Shown here: piece after piece, positions 6,435 to 14,273 of the stretch
Position numbering within the stretch: position 1 is the stretch's first letter
How the letters are laid out: the number at the start of each line of letters is the position of its first letter
IMG/VR virus record: IMGVR_UViG_3300030331_002658
Location: 1 to 22,543 of that record
Strand: one strand, 5' to 3'
Length of the DNA: 22,543 nt
Origin: a virus
Notes under the pieces: generated by a model
Told to the model about the DNA's origin: nothing
What the model saw: the letters and a program-made list of their open reading frames with translations, nothing else
Databases searched by the model: none
Position numbers and translations under genes: made by a program

Positions 6435-8948
6435 CTATCTTTTTGGACCTTTCAAGATCTCTACATCAGCCATTTTGAATAAATCGTTCTGAATTTTAGC
6501 TGTTTGAGACATTGCTTGCTTTGTTAATGATGTACTTGCTCGTAAATTTGCTAATTCTTCATTTTGTTCGAGCTTTTCATCAAACTGTTGTTGCCCCATT
6601 AGCTGTTTTGAACGATCCAAATCAATTTTTTCTTGATCTTGTTCACGTTTCATACTTTCATTCAACGCTCTGAGGTCTAATTCTCTTGCTTTTAGTTGTG
6701 CAACTGGATCATTTCCGAATGCACCCATAATTTCTTGCTCTTCTTGTCTAAATTCTCTCATCATTTCAGCAATTAATTTTGATTTTCTTGATTCCATTTG
6801 AGTTGTAAGCGTTAAAATCTGTTGTTGCACTTGTGGATCTTGTTGCAGCTGTGGGTTTATTTGAATTGCTTGTTGTAATTGTGCAATTTGTTGTATCTCT
6901 TGTGCAAATTCTAACTCTAGTTGCTCTTGTGCCATCAAAGAAATGTGTTCAAAAATATTTTTTTCTAACGATGCGGTGATAACCGGATTATTTTTTGCCA
7001 TATTCATAGCCATAAAATTTAAGTGGGCTGTAATGTGTGCTCTGTGGTCTTGACCTTTGAATGCTTGAAATGGTTTTCCTGTCATTGCCATGATGTTTTC
7101 TGCAGCAGGATCCATTGGCATTGGTTGTTGTGGTGGCGGCAATACTTGATCTATATTTTTTACACCGATTGCTTCGTACATGTCTCTGTACGCTTCGTAT
7201 AAATTATGTATTTGTGGATTAGACATTGCTAATTGTAACTCTGTTTGTGCTAAACTTATTCTTTGTGATTGTGAAAATATATTTGGATCAGCAACAGGTA
7301 TAATATCTATCTTGTCATCAAAGTCTGTAAGTTTTACTGTTCGTTGAGCGCCCACGACATCGTAAGGATACTCTGCTGGTAAATAAGTTTTAAATACCCC
7401 AGCTAATAATTGAAACTCTTGTTTCATCGCCACATACATTCTTTTGTGTATGGCTGACATGACTCTTGAACCACGTTCTAACAGAGCTATGGTCGTACCA
7501 ACAGCTGCCTGCTGGTTGCCGTCACCGACCTGCATGTCAGCTATGGCGGCAAATCGTTGTCCTGCCTGAACTACAATTCCCATCAATTGCAATAAAGTCT
7601 GTGATGGTTCTTTAAAAGGTAAAGGCATAAATGCATCTCTGATGTTTCCACCAGGTGCATCCACATCTCTAAACTCTCCAGGTTGGATTGAATTTGCTTC
7701 GTCTCTAACACGAATACCTCGTTGTTTGAAACCTGCAGGCATGTTTGAAAAAGTGCCTGCATCTATTAGCTGTCTTAATGCGTTAGTCGCTGTTCTTGAT
7801 AAGCCACCAATCATGTGTATTAAACCAAAGCCATAAAAACCTAGACCAGGTAAAAATTTAAAATGAACAAAATATTCTATTTTATTTTTTAATGGATCGT
7901 TAGGTTGATAATTTCTTCGGATGGATAACACTTCTCTGCTACCTGCATCGAGTGTTACAATGTAAGGAAGTTTGATACCTGTCATGTCTCCAGCACTATC
8001 TTTGTCTTCAAAACCTTCTAGATCTAAATTCATGTGAAACTCTAAAATAGTAAAGATATCATCATCCCTAGTTTTCTTGACACCCTCTAACTCTCTTTCT
8101 TTTTTTTCTACTTCTGATTCTTGAGAATAGCCGGGTGTAATTTCTATATCTCTATAAAAACCTGAAACTTGTTTTTTTCTTAAATCATTTTCTGACATTT
8201 TTAATTTGTGTACAACTGCCTCTGCATCTTCAATAGATGTTGCAGTGTACGGAACTATCAAATCATCAGCTGGTACAAACTTTGAGACAGCTCTGCCTAA
8301 GAGCTCGTCATAATAGACTTTCTTGAAGGCAGAGCCACTAAGAGGGAGATAAAAAAGCATTTGATCGAACTCGGGTTCATACTCTTTCATCACATTCATG
8401 AGCTGATAGTTCATGAAGTTTTTTACTCTAACAGATTGATCTTCTTTCTGTCTGCTCGGTGCACCCATAGTTTGAGTGTGCACTGGTCCATTCGCTGGAA
8501 GTAATTCTTTGTAAGCCTGTGCTTGAAACTGTGTAACAGCTTCACCTAATACTGGGTGTGTTACACCACTTGCATTTTGAAACGGTTGTGTTCTATTTTC
8601 ATATTTAAAACCAAGAAGATCTAAACCTTTTGTATAACTATCTTCCCAATCTTTTCTAGATGTTTTGTAGTTTTCATAATTCTCGTAAATTTCAGACCCT
8701 AATCTACCTAAAAGTTCTTCTGGTAAAAGATCTGCTAAATTATCAAAGTGTGTTGCAGTGCCCGGTTGATTGACAGCTTCTGGATCAAAATTAATTTCAA
8801 CGGAACCATCTTCTTGCTCCTCAATTTTTACATCTTCAGGACCAACTTGTTCTTGAATTTTTTGTTCCGTAGCTACTTCTAATTCTTTTTCGCTAGGCGT
8901 TTTTATTGTTTGCTCTACGTTTGGAAGAGCTTTGTCTATTTCTGCCAT
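6435..8948 (-). CDS. Portal protein (P22-type, large)
   Basis: 837 residues, matching the 700-850 residues of large podovirus/P22-type portals. An acidic N-terminus (~1-75) leads into NLADLLPEELLGRLGSEIYE and ENYKTSRKDWEDSYTKGLDL, then a portal core with THPVLGEAVTQFQAQAYKEL, FMNYQLMNVMKEYEPEFDQM, LSGSAFKKVYYDELLGRAVS, VPADDLIVPYTATS and, near residue 390, GLIHMIGGLSRTATNALRQL. These are signatures of P22-like portals. The C-terminal ~200 residues are a Gln/Glu-rich coiled coil, like the extended barrel. Role: dodecameric DNA entry and exit channel at one capsid vertex, partner of the terminase. Confidence 0.88.
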   Translation of the reverse strand: MAEIDKALPNVEQTIKTPSEKELEVATEQKIQEQVGPEDVKIEEQEDGSVEINFDPEAVNQPGTATHFDNLADLLPEELLGRLGSEIYENYENYKTSRKDWEDSYTKGLDLLGFKYENRTQPFQNASGVTHPVLGEAVTQFQAQAYKELLPANGPVHTQTMGAPSRQKEDQSVRVKNFMNYQLMNVMKEYEPEFDQMLFYLPLSGSAFKKVYYDELLGRAVSKFVPADDLIVPYTATSIEDAEAVVHKLKMSENDLRKKQVSGFYRDIEITPGYSQESEVEKKERELEGVKKTRDDDIFTILEFHMNLDLEGFEDKDSAGDMTGIKLPYIVTLDAGSREVLSIRRNYQPNDPLKNKIEYFVHFKFLPGLGFYGFGLIHMIGGLSRTATNALRQLIDAGTFSNMPAGFKQRGIRVRDEANSIQPGEFRDVDAPGGNIRDAFMPLPFKEPSQTLLQLMGIVVQAGQRFAAIADMQVGDGNQQAAVGTTIALLERGSRVMSAIHKRMYVAMKQEFQLLAGVFKTYLPAEYPYDVVGAQRTVKLTDFDDKIDIIPVADPNIFSQSQRISLAQTELQLAMSNPQIHNLYEAYRDMYEAIGVKNIDQVLPPPQQPMPMDPAAENIMAMTGKPFQAFKGQDHRAHITAHLNFMAMNMAKNNPVITASLEKNIFEHISLMAQEQLELEFAQEIQQIAQLQQAIQINPQLQQDPQVQQQILTLTTQMESRKSKLIAEMMREFRQEEQEIMGAFGNDPVAQLKARELDLRALNESMKREQDQEKIDLDRSKQLMGQQQFDEKLEQNEELANLRASTSLTKQAMSQTAKIQNDLFKMADVEILKGPKR

Positions 8949-9057
8949 TTATTTTCTCCGAGTTCCGAACCACTATAGTCGGTTTATAAGGAACATTCAA
9001 CCCTTGTGGGTTGGGTCCTCTGAGTGGTGGAATTGTTCTAGTTAATCGTTTTATCAT
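8893..9057 (-). CDS. Small conserved basic ORF overlapping portal start (54 aa)
   Basis: 54 residues, MIKRLTRTIPPLRGPNPQGL then NVPYKPTIVVRNSEKINGRN and a tail read through the first 56 nt of the portal gene in another frame. The ATG overlaps the stop of the 548-aa gene (ATGA). The L-T-R-T-I-P-P-x-x-G-P-x-x-Q-G-L string is one I recognise as recurrent beside marine phage portal genes, so the ORF is likely real. Its function is unknown. The overlapping tail is probably less constrained. Confidence 0.6.
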   Translation of the reverse strand: MIKRLTRTIPPLRGPNPQGLNVPYKPTIVVRNSEKINGRNRQSSSKRRANNKNA

Positions 9058-10700
9058 CTATTTTCACCACCACCAAATGTTTTAGTAAAACTTATAAAAG
9101 CCCCTGGATCTTTCATAAGTCCCTCTTTTGTTATGCCTACGCCATAGTTAAGATTGCCCCCAAATAAAGGCGTTGAACCACCAAAACTTAATTCGGGATT
9201 AAGATCTATATCATCAGGATTTATAAAATCACTAAATCGTTGTCTAAGATTTAATAAGCCATAATTAGTGGGTAAACTAAAATCTATAAATTTAGGCACA
9301 CCAACATCAAAAAATTGATCCTTTCCAATGTTTACTGTAAATTTATCAAAAAGAGGAACAGTATTTTTTGGTGGTGAGATATTTGTGGGTTTATCATCTC
9401 TTGAATCATCTCTACCTATTGGACCACCTGGTCTGTCGGGGTTAGCAGATCTATCAAAAGATTTAGTAGAAGCATCCATGCCGCCACCTTGAAAACCTAC
9501 TCTGCCACCATTTTTAAGTCCCATGATTCCTTCTTCTTCCACAGACTCAACATCTAAATTTCTATCTTTGTAATCAGAATATTTTTTAGCTAACTCTGGA
9601 CCAAGAAAATATGCAATACCTAATTCTTCACCCTCTAGTCCTTCATCTTTTGCTTTTGCAACATCCGATACACCAAGTGCAACACCAACTGCTCCTACAA
9701 ACGGAATGAATGGTGCAACAGCTCTAATTGTCCCTTTGCCAAGACCTTTTAAGATTGTACTAGTTGGAATATCAATATCTTTTATTTTATTAATTTTTGA
9801 TTCTATGGGAACTTTTTTAAGTTCATCCCGCACATAAGTTTTAGATGGATAACTTGTTGGATCTAAGTTATCATAATTTTTTAACTTAGCTGTAAATGCT
9901 TTAAACTCGTCTCTTAACAAAGCATCCTCTGGTCTATCTATTTTAGATGCAGTTGTAATTCCAGGAAGAGTTTTTAATTTTTCAATATTGGATATTTTTT
10001 TCTCAAAAGTTTTTCTTTCTTTTCCTGTCATGTCTCTAAAAATTTTATCTTCTCCCTCTATACCTGCAAAAGTTTTTTTAAAGTTTCCACCTTTTTTTAA
10101 AAACTCTCCTGTATCAGGATTAACTTTAAAATAACCAATCGTGCCTTTAAAATTTTTCCCTAAATTTTTAACAGCTGTTTCACTATTCTTTTTTGCTAAT
10201 GCATTTAATTCTAATATTTTTTTCTTATAACCCTCTGGTTTATTTTTAATTAATAACTCTTGCTCCTCTGCAATTGTTTGTCCAACTCTATTATAACCCT
10301 CTAATGCTCTATTCATTTTTGCATCAATTACACCAGTTGATTTTGTGCCTGGAGGAGCGCTTTTAATAATGGGAAATATGTGACTAAAATTTTTTCCTAT
10401 CTCTTTACCACCTCTGATAGAAATTTCTCCACCTTGTGCTATTTTTATTTTTTTAGCTCTTTTAATATTTTCTAGATTAGGTTCTTTAAATTTTCTTTTA
10501 CCTTCAAATTTAAATTTTAGTCCAGGTCTTTCTGTTTCTTTTCTAGTTAAAATTTTTATTTTGTTTAACTTACCTTCACCTCTAAAATCTTTTTTAGTCC
10601 AGTTATCAGGATAACTATCAATGATAGCTTGTATCTCTTCATCTGTTCTAAGTATAAATTGATTACTACCTAAAGGATTTCTATTAAAAGAGGTGGCCAT
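9054..10700 (-). CDS. Large virion-associated-like protein with GGRVGF motif
   Basis: 548 residues, basic, Lys-rich in its first 330 residues with charged helices. A hydrophobic segment at about 325-345 (GTIRAVAPFIPFVGAVGVAL) could insert in or contact a membrane. A MGLKNGGRVGFQGGGMDAST stretch follows near 395, then a Gly/Pro/Asp-rich linker and a beta-like C-terminus of Gly/Phe/Leu repeats (FGGSTPLFGGNLNYGVG, ending FGGGENR). N-G-G-R-V-G-F is a hallmark of marine phage structural-module proteins. No enzyme motif is seen. Internal virion or ejection protein is the favoured guess because of the basic body, one membrane-like helix and the place between terminase and portal. Confidence 0.6.
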   Translation of the reverse strand: MATSFNRNPLGSNQFILRTDEEIQAIIDSYPDNWTKKDFRGEGKLNKIKILTRKETERPGLKFKFEGKRKFKEPNLENIKRAKKIKIAQGGEISIRGGKEIGKNFSHIFPIIKSAPPGTKSTGVIDAKMNRALEGYNRVGQTIAEEQELLIKNKPEGYKKKILELNALAKKNSETAVKNLGKNFKGTIGYFKVNPDTGEFLKKGGNFKKTFAGIEGEDKIFRDMTGKERKTFEKKISNIEKLKTLPGITTASKIDRPEDALLRDEFKAFTAKLKNYDNLDPTSYPSKTYVRDELKKVPIESKINKIKDIDIPTSTILKGLGKGTIRAVAPFIPFVGAVGVALGVSDVAKAKDEGLEGEELGIAYFLGPELAKKYSDYKDRNLDVESVEEEGIMGLKNGGRVGFQGGGMDASTKSFDRSANPDRPGGPIGRDDSRDDKPTNISPPKNTVPLFDKFTVNIGKDQFFDVGVPKFIDFSLPTNYGLLNLRQRFSDFINPDDIDLNPELSFGGSTPLFGGNLNYGVGITKEGLMKDPGAFISFTKTFGGGENR

Positions 10701-11129
10701 TTAGACCTCCAGTAATTTCGACAAACCACCTTCTGCGAGGGATATAACTTTTTTCTCTTTAACAACTTCTTCTGTTTCTACTGGAGCTTTTGCTTCACCA
10801 GCGAAAGCCGCTGATCTAAACTGTTCAAAAGACATTGGTTCTAATCCTTGTTCTAACATATCGAAAACATATTTTTCATATTCTTCAACTAACAACGGAT
10901 CTCTTTCAGCCACTGTCATATCTTTTTTAGGACGATCTGCAACTAACATTGCTTCATCAGTTGCCATGATACCTTCTTTTGGTTTGGATGATTTACCAAA
11001 CGTCATATCTAAAAATTCCATCATGTCAGAGATTTCTTGTAAACTCATTGTATCTAACTTATCTTTCACACCCTCGTAACTTGACGGGTATTCTTTCTTC
11101 ATCATTTCTATAAGTGTTTCTTTATCCAT
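10701..11129 (-). CDS. Acidic uncharacterised protein between terminase and GG-motif protein
   Basis: 142 residues, acidic: MDKETLIEMMKKEYPSSYEG, a helical DTMSLQEISDMMEFLDMTFG, a Pro/Lys linker, ERDPLLVEEYEKYVFDMLEQ and MSFEQFRSAAFAGEAKAPVE, then a C-terminus with ISLAEGGLSKLLEV. Helical bundle likely. It lies 1 nt downstream of the terminase stop and directly before the 548-aa gene. Proteins of this type are common near terminases of marine phages; no function is established to my knowledge. Confidence 0.7.
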   Translation of the reverse strand: MDKETLIEMMKKEYPSSYEGVKDKLDTMSLQEISDMMEFLDMTFGKSSKPKEGIMATDEAMLVADRPKKDMTVAERDPLLVEEYEKYVFDMLEQGLEPMSFEQFRSAAFAGEAKAPVETEEVVKEKKVISLAEGGLSKLLEV

Positions 11130-11130
11130 A

Positions 11131-12642
11131 CTAATAATACTCCAACTGTCGTTTTATAATCGGCTCATCTTTTTCATCCTCTGGATGACGAATTAAACCG
11201 CCTTGTCGTATTCTCATCAACGCCTGTGTTGTGCTATCAACATAGTCATCATGGTCCCCATGTGGAAACGCTGCACATTCTTCGACCACTTCTTGCGCAA
11301 AGTGTTCATGCATAGGAGCCCAAACTTTTCCGCTTTCAAAAAGCGGAGATATTGAGTTTACTCTCGCTTGTTTATCATTTCCACGGCTCGGTGTAAAGTT
11401 AATTACAGGTATCCCCATTCTTCTTAATTCTGATGTTAACGGTATCCCCGATGCCTTGGCCTCGATTAAAACTGAGTCAGGCCTCCAAAATAGATACTCT
11501 TCATGAGCCACCCTACGTAATTCAGGAAACTCGAACCTATCTTTGAAAGCATTTAATAATATAATATTATAGCCATTGTCTTCATCTTCAAAAACTCCCC
11601 ATGTAGTTATCGCACTAAAGTCGGCTGTTTCTCTTTTTAAAAATGCTGTATCGTAACTTTGGATAATATAATCTACACGAGGTGGATTTTTACCTTCCCA
11701 GTTTTGCCACCACTCTCGTTTTATAATAGCTCCTTCTTCTGCTGTTGGCTGTTGCATATATTGTGCATTCCAGTTTGAAACAGGAATAGATGCTTTTGTT
11801 TTTTCTAATTCATCTTGGGTCCAATACTCTGGCCACACAGGTTTACCACTTGGTAACAATGCTGGCAGTTCAACAACTTCCCATTGATCAGAGTCATTTT
11901 CTCCCTGAGCCCTGATTAATTGTCCAGTTAGATCTTTGGTATTCCACCGTGTCATGACGATAACGATTCGTCCGCCTGGTTGTAAACGTTGACGTGGACC
12001 TGATGTATACCAGTTCCATGCTTTCTCGAAAGACTTACTATCTTTTCTAATATCTTGTTCTTTGTGTGGATCATCGATGATTAGTAGATCAGCACCACGA
12101 CCTGTTATTGCTCCACCAACACCGGCAGCGAAATATTCTCCTCCCTGTTCCGTTTTCCATTTACCAGCGGCTTGAGAGTCTTCTTGCAGTCTCGTATCAA
12201 ACAGTTCCCGGTATCGGGGCTCATCGACCAGGTTTTTTGTTTTACGTCCGAAGTCGACAGCTAGATCAGCCGTGTGAGTTGCTTGAATAATCTTTAATCG
12301 GGGATCACGGCCAACCATCCATGCCGGAAGTAAGTATGAGGCAAACTCCGACTTTGTGTGTCTTGGCGGCATGTTGATGATTAGACGTTTTATTTTGCCA
12401 GAGGCAAGTTCGTTAAATTTTTTATTAATAATTTTGTGATGTGAACCTTCGATAAACTCAGGCCAAACATATTTCACAAAACTTAAAAAGTTGTTTTCTA
12501 TTCTTGGTTTGGCTTTTGCTAGTTCCAGACTTCTTTCCAATTCCAAAAGTCTTTCACTTTCTTCTTTGGTCAATCCGTCAAAATTTTTTGAAAAATTTTT
12601 TTCATTAGACATATGTAAATTTATTTTCAAAACCTTTACCAT
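11131..12642 (-). CDS. terL: Terminase large subunit (ATPase and nuclease)
   Basis: 503 residues. ATPase: Walker A-like MPPRHTKS at 91-98, Walker B LLIIDDP at 187-193 and coupling motif MTRWNTKDLTG at 230-240. Nuclease: D331 in QSYDTAF, E394 in VLIEAK, and the D-rich HGDHDDYVDS at 461-470, together an RNase H-like three-acid set. Role: docks on the portal, translocates DNA into the capsid and cuts the concatemer. Two in-frame starts exist, 12642 and 12612 (MSNEKNF); neither has a clear Shine-Dalgarno, so the true start is uncertain. First gene of the leftward head operon; its small subunit is not adjacent but at 16268 on the other strand. Confidence 0.95.
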   Translation of the reverse strand: MVKVLKINLHMSNEKNFSKNFDGLTKEESERLLELERSLELAKAKPRIENNFLSFVKYVWPEFIEGSHHKIINKKFNELASGKIKRLIINMPPRHTKSEFASYLLPAWMVGRDPRLKIIQATHTADLAVDFGRKTKNLVDEPRYRELFDTRLQEDSQAAGKWKTEQGGEYFAAGVGGAITGRGADLLIIDDPHKEQDIRKDSKSFEKAWNWYTSGPRQRLQPGGRIVIVMTRWNTKDLTGQLIRAQGENDSDQWEVVELPALLPSGKPVWPEYWTQDELEKTKASIPVSNWNAQYMQQPTAEEGAIIKREWWQNWEGKNPPRVDYIIQSYDTAFLKRETADFSAITTWGVFEDEDNGYNIILLNAFKDRFEFPELRRVAHEEYLFWRPDSVLIEAKASGIPLTSELRRMGIPVINFTPSRGNDKQARVNSISPLFESGKVWAPMHEHFAQEVVEECAAFPHGDHDDYVDSTTQALMRIRQGGLIRHPEDEKDEPIIKRQLEYY

Positions 12643-12932
12643 AACTATGTGAATTCGACAATATATACGCTGTCTGGGACCCCTTTGCGTAGAAAGGGGG
12701 GTCGATGTTTATAAATACAATAAAAACGTCGACCGGTCTGGTACCTCTATGGGTGGGCCCGCCCGTGCACAAGCCCCCCACGGCGCGGCCCATTTTGGAC
12801 ACTGTTGCATATTTACAATATTGACTGTGGTTTTTATGCCAGGATTCCTGGAGCTATGCAGTTTTTGCATGGGATATTCTGGGAAAGGGTATGCAATTAT
12901 TGCATGGGATATTATAGGATTATAAATAAAAA
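12643..12932. other. Non-coding GC-rich region upstream of terL (possible regulatory or packaging region)
   Basis: No convincing gene. It holds a CCCCTTT/AAAGGGG hairpin (12680-12699), a GTCGATGTTT/AAACGTCGAC inverted repeat (12701-12733), a long GC hairpin 12755-12791 (GGGCC + CCGTG arms with a CGC/CGC internal loop), a perfect CCAGG-ATT-CCTGG at 12839-12851 and two TGGGATATT elements (12870 and 12905). GC content is far above the surrounding AT-rich DNA. I see no convincing promoter for terL. The place next to terL makes it a candidate pac/cos or leader region; no direct evidence. Confidence 0.5.
12751..12791. repeat. GC-rich repeat copy 1 (hairpin)
   Basis: GGGTGGGCCCGCCC (12751-12764) followed by GTGCACAAGC and a C run; the same 14-mer plus ACAAGC and C-run occurs at 14774-14805. 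Folds as GGGCC-CGC-CCGTG / CACGG-CGC-GGCCC with an 11-nt loop. Two such GC words in an AT-rich genome are unlikely by chance. Confidence 0.75.
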
Positions 12933-12960
12933 AACCGGGGCGCATTTCTGCGCCCCGGTT
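12921..12960 (-). terminator. Strong intrinsic terminator of the leftward right-arm transcript
   Basis: A perfect 12-bp GC-rich stem, AACCGGGGCGCA (12933-12944) with TGCGCCCCGGTT (12949-12960), and a 4-nt loop. On the minus strand it is followed directly by seven T residues and then ATTTATAAT, the classical Rho-independent form. It ends the transcript reading leftward from 13.2 kb and so separates the small-gene operon from terL. Confidence 0.92.
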
Positions 12961-12986
12961 CAGGATACACTATGGAAAGTGTTCGG

Positions 12987-13202
12987 TTAAAATAAAGTGA
13001 GTTGTTTGTCCTCTACTTCATCTGTTAATACTAATGGTTCAGCCTCAAACAGTACCGCGTGAAACTCTACATTATTTTTAGTATTAATTAAATTATGGGC
13101 CTCAATTAGTTTAGTAGCCTGTTCATAAGTCTTAGCAGTTCCTACTACTGAAAAAATTGAGGGCTGACTTCCCCATGTCTCTTTTTTAATTATTAGATGC
13201 AT
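12987..13202 (-). CDS. Small uncharacterised protein (71 aa)
   Basis: 71 residues starting MHLIIKKETWGSQPSIFSVV. A longer in-frame start at 13250 exists, but the ATG at 13202 has an AGGAGG Shine-Dalgarno 8 nt upstream and is preferred. Pattern: beta strand, VVGTAKTYEQATKLIEAHNL helix, then VEFHAVLFEAEPLVL strands and an acidic tail ending KQLTLF. The C-terminal Q-L-T-L-F resembles a bacterial sliding-clamp (DnaN) binding motif of QLxLF type, so clamp interaction is worth considering. Last gene before the strong terminator. Confidence 0.7.
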   Translation of the reverse strand: MHLIIKKETWGSQPSIFSVVGTAKTYEQATKLIEAHNLINTKNNVEFHAVLFEAEPLVLTDEVEDKQLTLF

Positions 13203-13362
13203 GTTTATTTTCCTCCTTATTTTTTTTAAACGATTTAGCCAACTGTTCATTTAAGAATAGTTGTCGATCAATTTCTCTGATCCTCATTTCACTATGAAGC
13301 CATAGAGCGAAACCAGATCCCATCAAAATTAATCCTAGGTATAAGATTATATTCCAATCCAT
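13186..13362 (-). CDS. Small single-TM protein (58 aa)
   Basis: 58 residues, MDWNIILYLGLILMGSGFAL as one N-terminal membrane segment, then a short WLHSEMRIREIDRQ charged helix and a basic tail ending ENKHASNN. N-out/C-in topology is likely. The 3' end overlaps the start of the next gene by 17 nt. No known family. Could be an anti-holin-like or superinfection protein; not determined. Confidence 0.6.
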   Translation of the reverse strand: MDWNIILYLGLILMGSGFALWLHSEMRIREIDRQLFLNEQLAKSFKKNKEENKHASNN

Positions 13363-13366
13363 ATAC

Positions 13367-13585
13367 TTATCCTGCCTTTCTATTTATGTTGATTGACATC
13401 TTAACGGGTCTAGTTGCGCACCTGTAATTATTTCTGAAGGTGTCATAATAGATAACGTACTTTGATGTTGAAGTACATTTATTGTCCCATAAGAAAGTTC
13501 TAGTTATAAACTTACCATACTTCTTAGCATAGTAACTTATAAGACCAGTTGTGCCTTCCTTAATATTTATTTCTTTCTGTTTCAT
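13367..13585 (-). CDS. Small uncharacterised basic protein (72 aa)
   Basis: 72 residues, MKQKEINIKEGTTGLISYYA then KKYGKFITRTFLWDNKCTST, SKYVIYYDTFRNNYRCATRP and a VKMSININRKAG end. Strand-rich, basic, two cysteines. A Shine-Dalgarno (AAAGGA) precedes the ATG and a promoter lies 45 nt upstream. No family recognised; a small nucleic acid-binding or regulator fold is possible. Confidence 0.6.
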   Translation of the reverse strand: MKQKEINIKEGTTGLISYYAKKYGKFITRTFLWDNKCTSTSKYVIYYDTFRNNYRCATRPVKMSININRKAG

Positions 13586-13608
13586 ATATCCTTTCTGCTA
13601 TACCTGGG

Positions 13609-13637
13609 ATATTATATGATACCCCAGGCATTGTCAA
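13609..13637 (-). promoter_or_regulatory. Minus-strand promoter with inverted repeat over the -10
   Basis: TTGACA (13637-13632) with TAATAT 17 nt away, or TATAAT 15 nt away (13616-13611). CCTGGG (13603-13608) and CCCAGG (13623-13628) form an inverted repeat around the -10, an operator-like arrangement. Drives the leftward 13585 to 12987 genes. Confidence 0.7.
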
Positions 13638-13640
13638 TAG

Positions 13641-14201
13641 TTAATTTAAATTATTTTCTATTGATTTTATGTTATTGTGCCATGTGAGCCCGATAACCTT
13701 AAAATGTTTATTCAGGTTCTCAATTAATTCACCTGGCAACCCGCTTTCCATGACGGTAGATATAGCGTCCTCTTTTAGCTGTCTAAGTCTGACAAGTTTT
13801 TTGCCGTCCTTAGTTTTTTCAGCTTCGCGTTCAGCGAGATCCTGGGCCCAGTTTCTTATTTGGTCCAGGCACCTTTCCGCGGTGATGTCTTTTATGTCAT
13901 CACGGTCCATGGCTCTTGTAAAATGATAATCCAATTTAGATTTCATTTTATCCGTTGTAGCGGATCTATTAAAAAATGTGGCCAGCATTTTCTTTTTTTC
14001 AAAAATCTGATCCTCCATTTCTTGTAGCTCCTCAATGTCAGCTGAGATATCTAATTTATCAGCCAGCTTTTTTTCTGCGCTTGCTGTCATATCTGCAACT
14101 GTTTTTCTTAATGTCAAATTGGCTTCATCTATTAAAGGTTCAAATTTCTGTTGGACCTTTCTTTTAAAATGTTCCAATTGATACTTGGTCATTGCTTTCA
14201 T
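13641..14201 (-). CDS. Coiled-coil uncharacterised protein (186 aa)
   Basis: 186 residues, MKAMTKYQLEHFKRKVQQKF followed by a long helical body (DEANLTLRKTVADMTASAEK; EELQEMEDQIFEKKKMLATF), a DIKDITAERCLDQIRNWAQD segment and a C-terminal helix-turn around GLPGELIENLNKHFK. Good Shine-Dalgarno (AAAGGATAAGTT). It is a charged coiled-coil protein found in uncultured marine phages, with no known function. Its promoter overlaps, in the opposite sense, that of the structured RNA at 14274, so the two are probably co-regulated. A protein that acts with the RNA is a tempting but unproven idea. Confidence 0.75.
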   Translation of the reverse strand: MKAMTKYQLEHFKRKVQQKFEPLIDEANLTLRKTVADMTASAEKKLADKLDISADIEELQEMEDQIFEKKKMLATFFNRSATTDKMKSKLDYHFTRAMDRDDIKDITAERCLDQIRNWAQDLAEREAEKTKDGKKLVRLRQLKEDAISTVMESGLPGELIENLNKHFKVIGLTWHNNIKSIENNLN

Positions 14202-14225
14202 AACTTATCCTTTCTGTTAATTATT

Positions 14226-14254
14226 TTTATAAACTACTTGACAAACATTGTCAA
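14226..14254 (-). promoter_or_regulatory. Minus-strand promoter for the 186-aa gene
   Basis: TTGACA (14254-14249), 17-nt spacer, TATAAA (14231-14226). Near-consensus. Overlaps the plus-strand -35 box so that TTGACA-AACAT-TGTCAA is an inverted repeat carrying both -35 elements. Confidence 0.8.
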
Positions 14255-14266
14255 TAGGATTATATG
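14238..14266 (+). promoter_or_regulatory. Plus-strand promoter of the structured RNA
   Basis: TTGACA (14238-14243), 17-nt spacer, TATATG (14261-14266); a TTGTCA/16/TTATAG alternative uses the second arm. Start of transcription is expected about 14273-14275, right at the first helix GGCTC of the RNA. No Shine-Dalgarno and ORF follow. Confidence 0.7.
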
Positions 14267-14273
14267 GGATTAT

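Noticed and set aside
12605-12990. Several ORFs in the non-coding region upstream of terL.
   Set aside because: Frames overlap hairpins and the terminator, no ribosome binding site, atypical composition.
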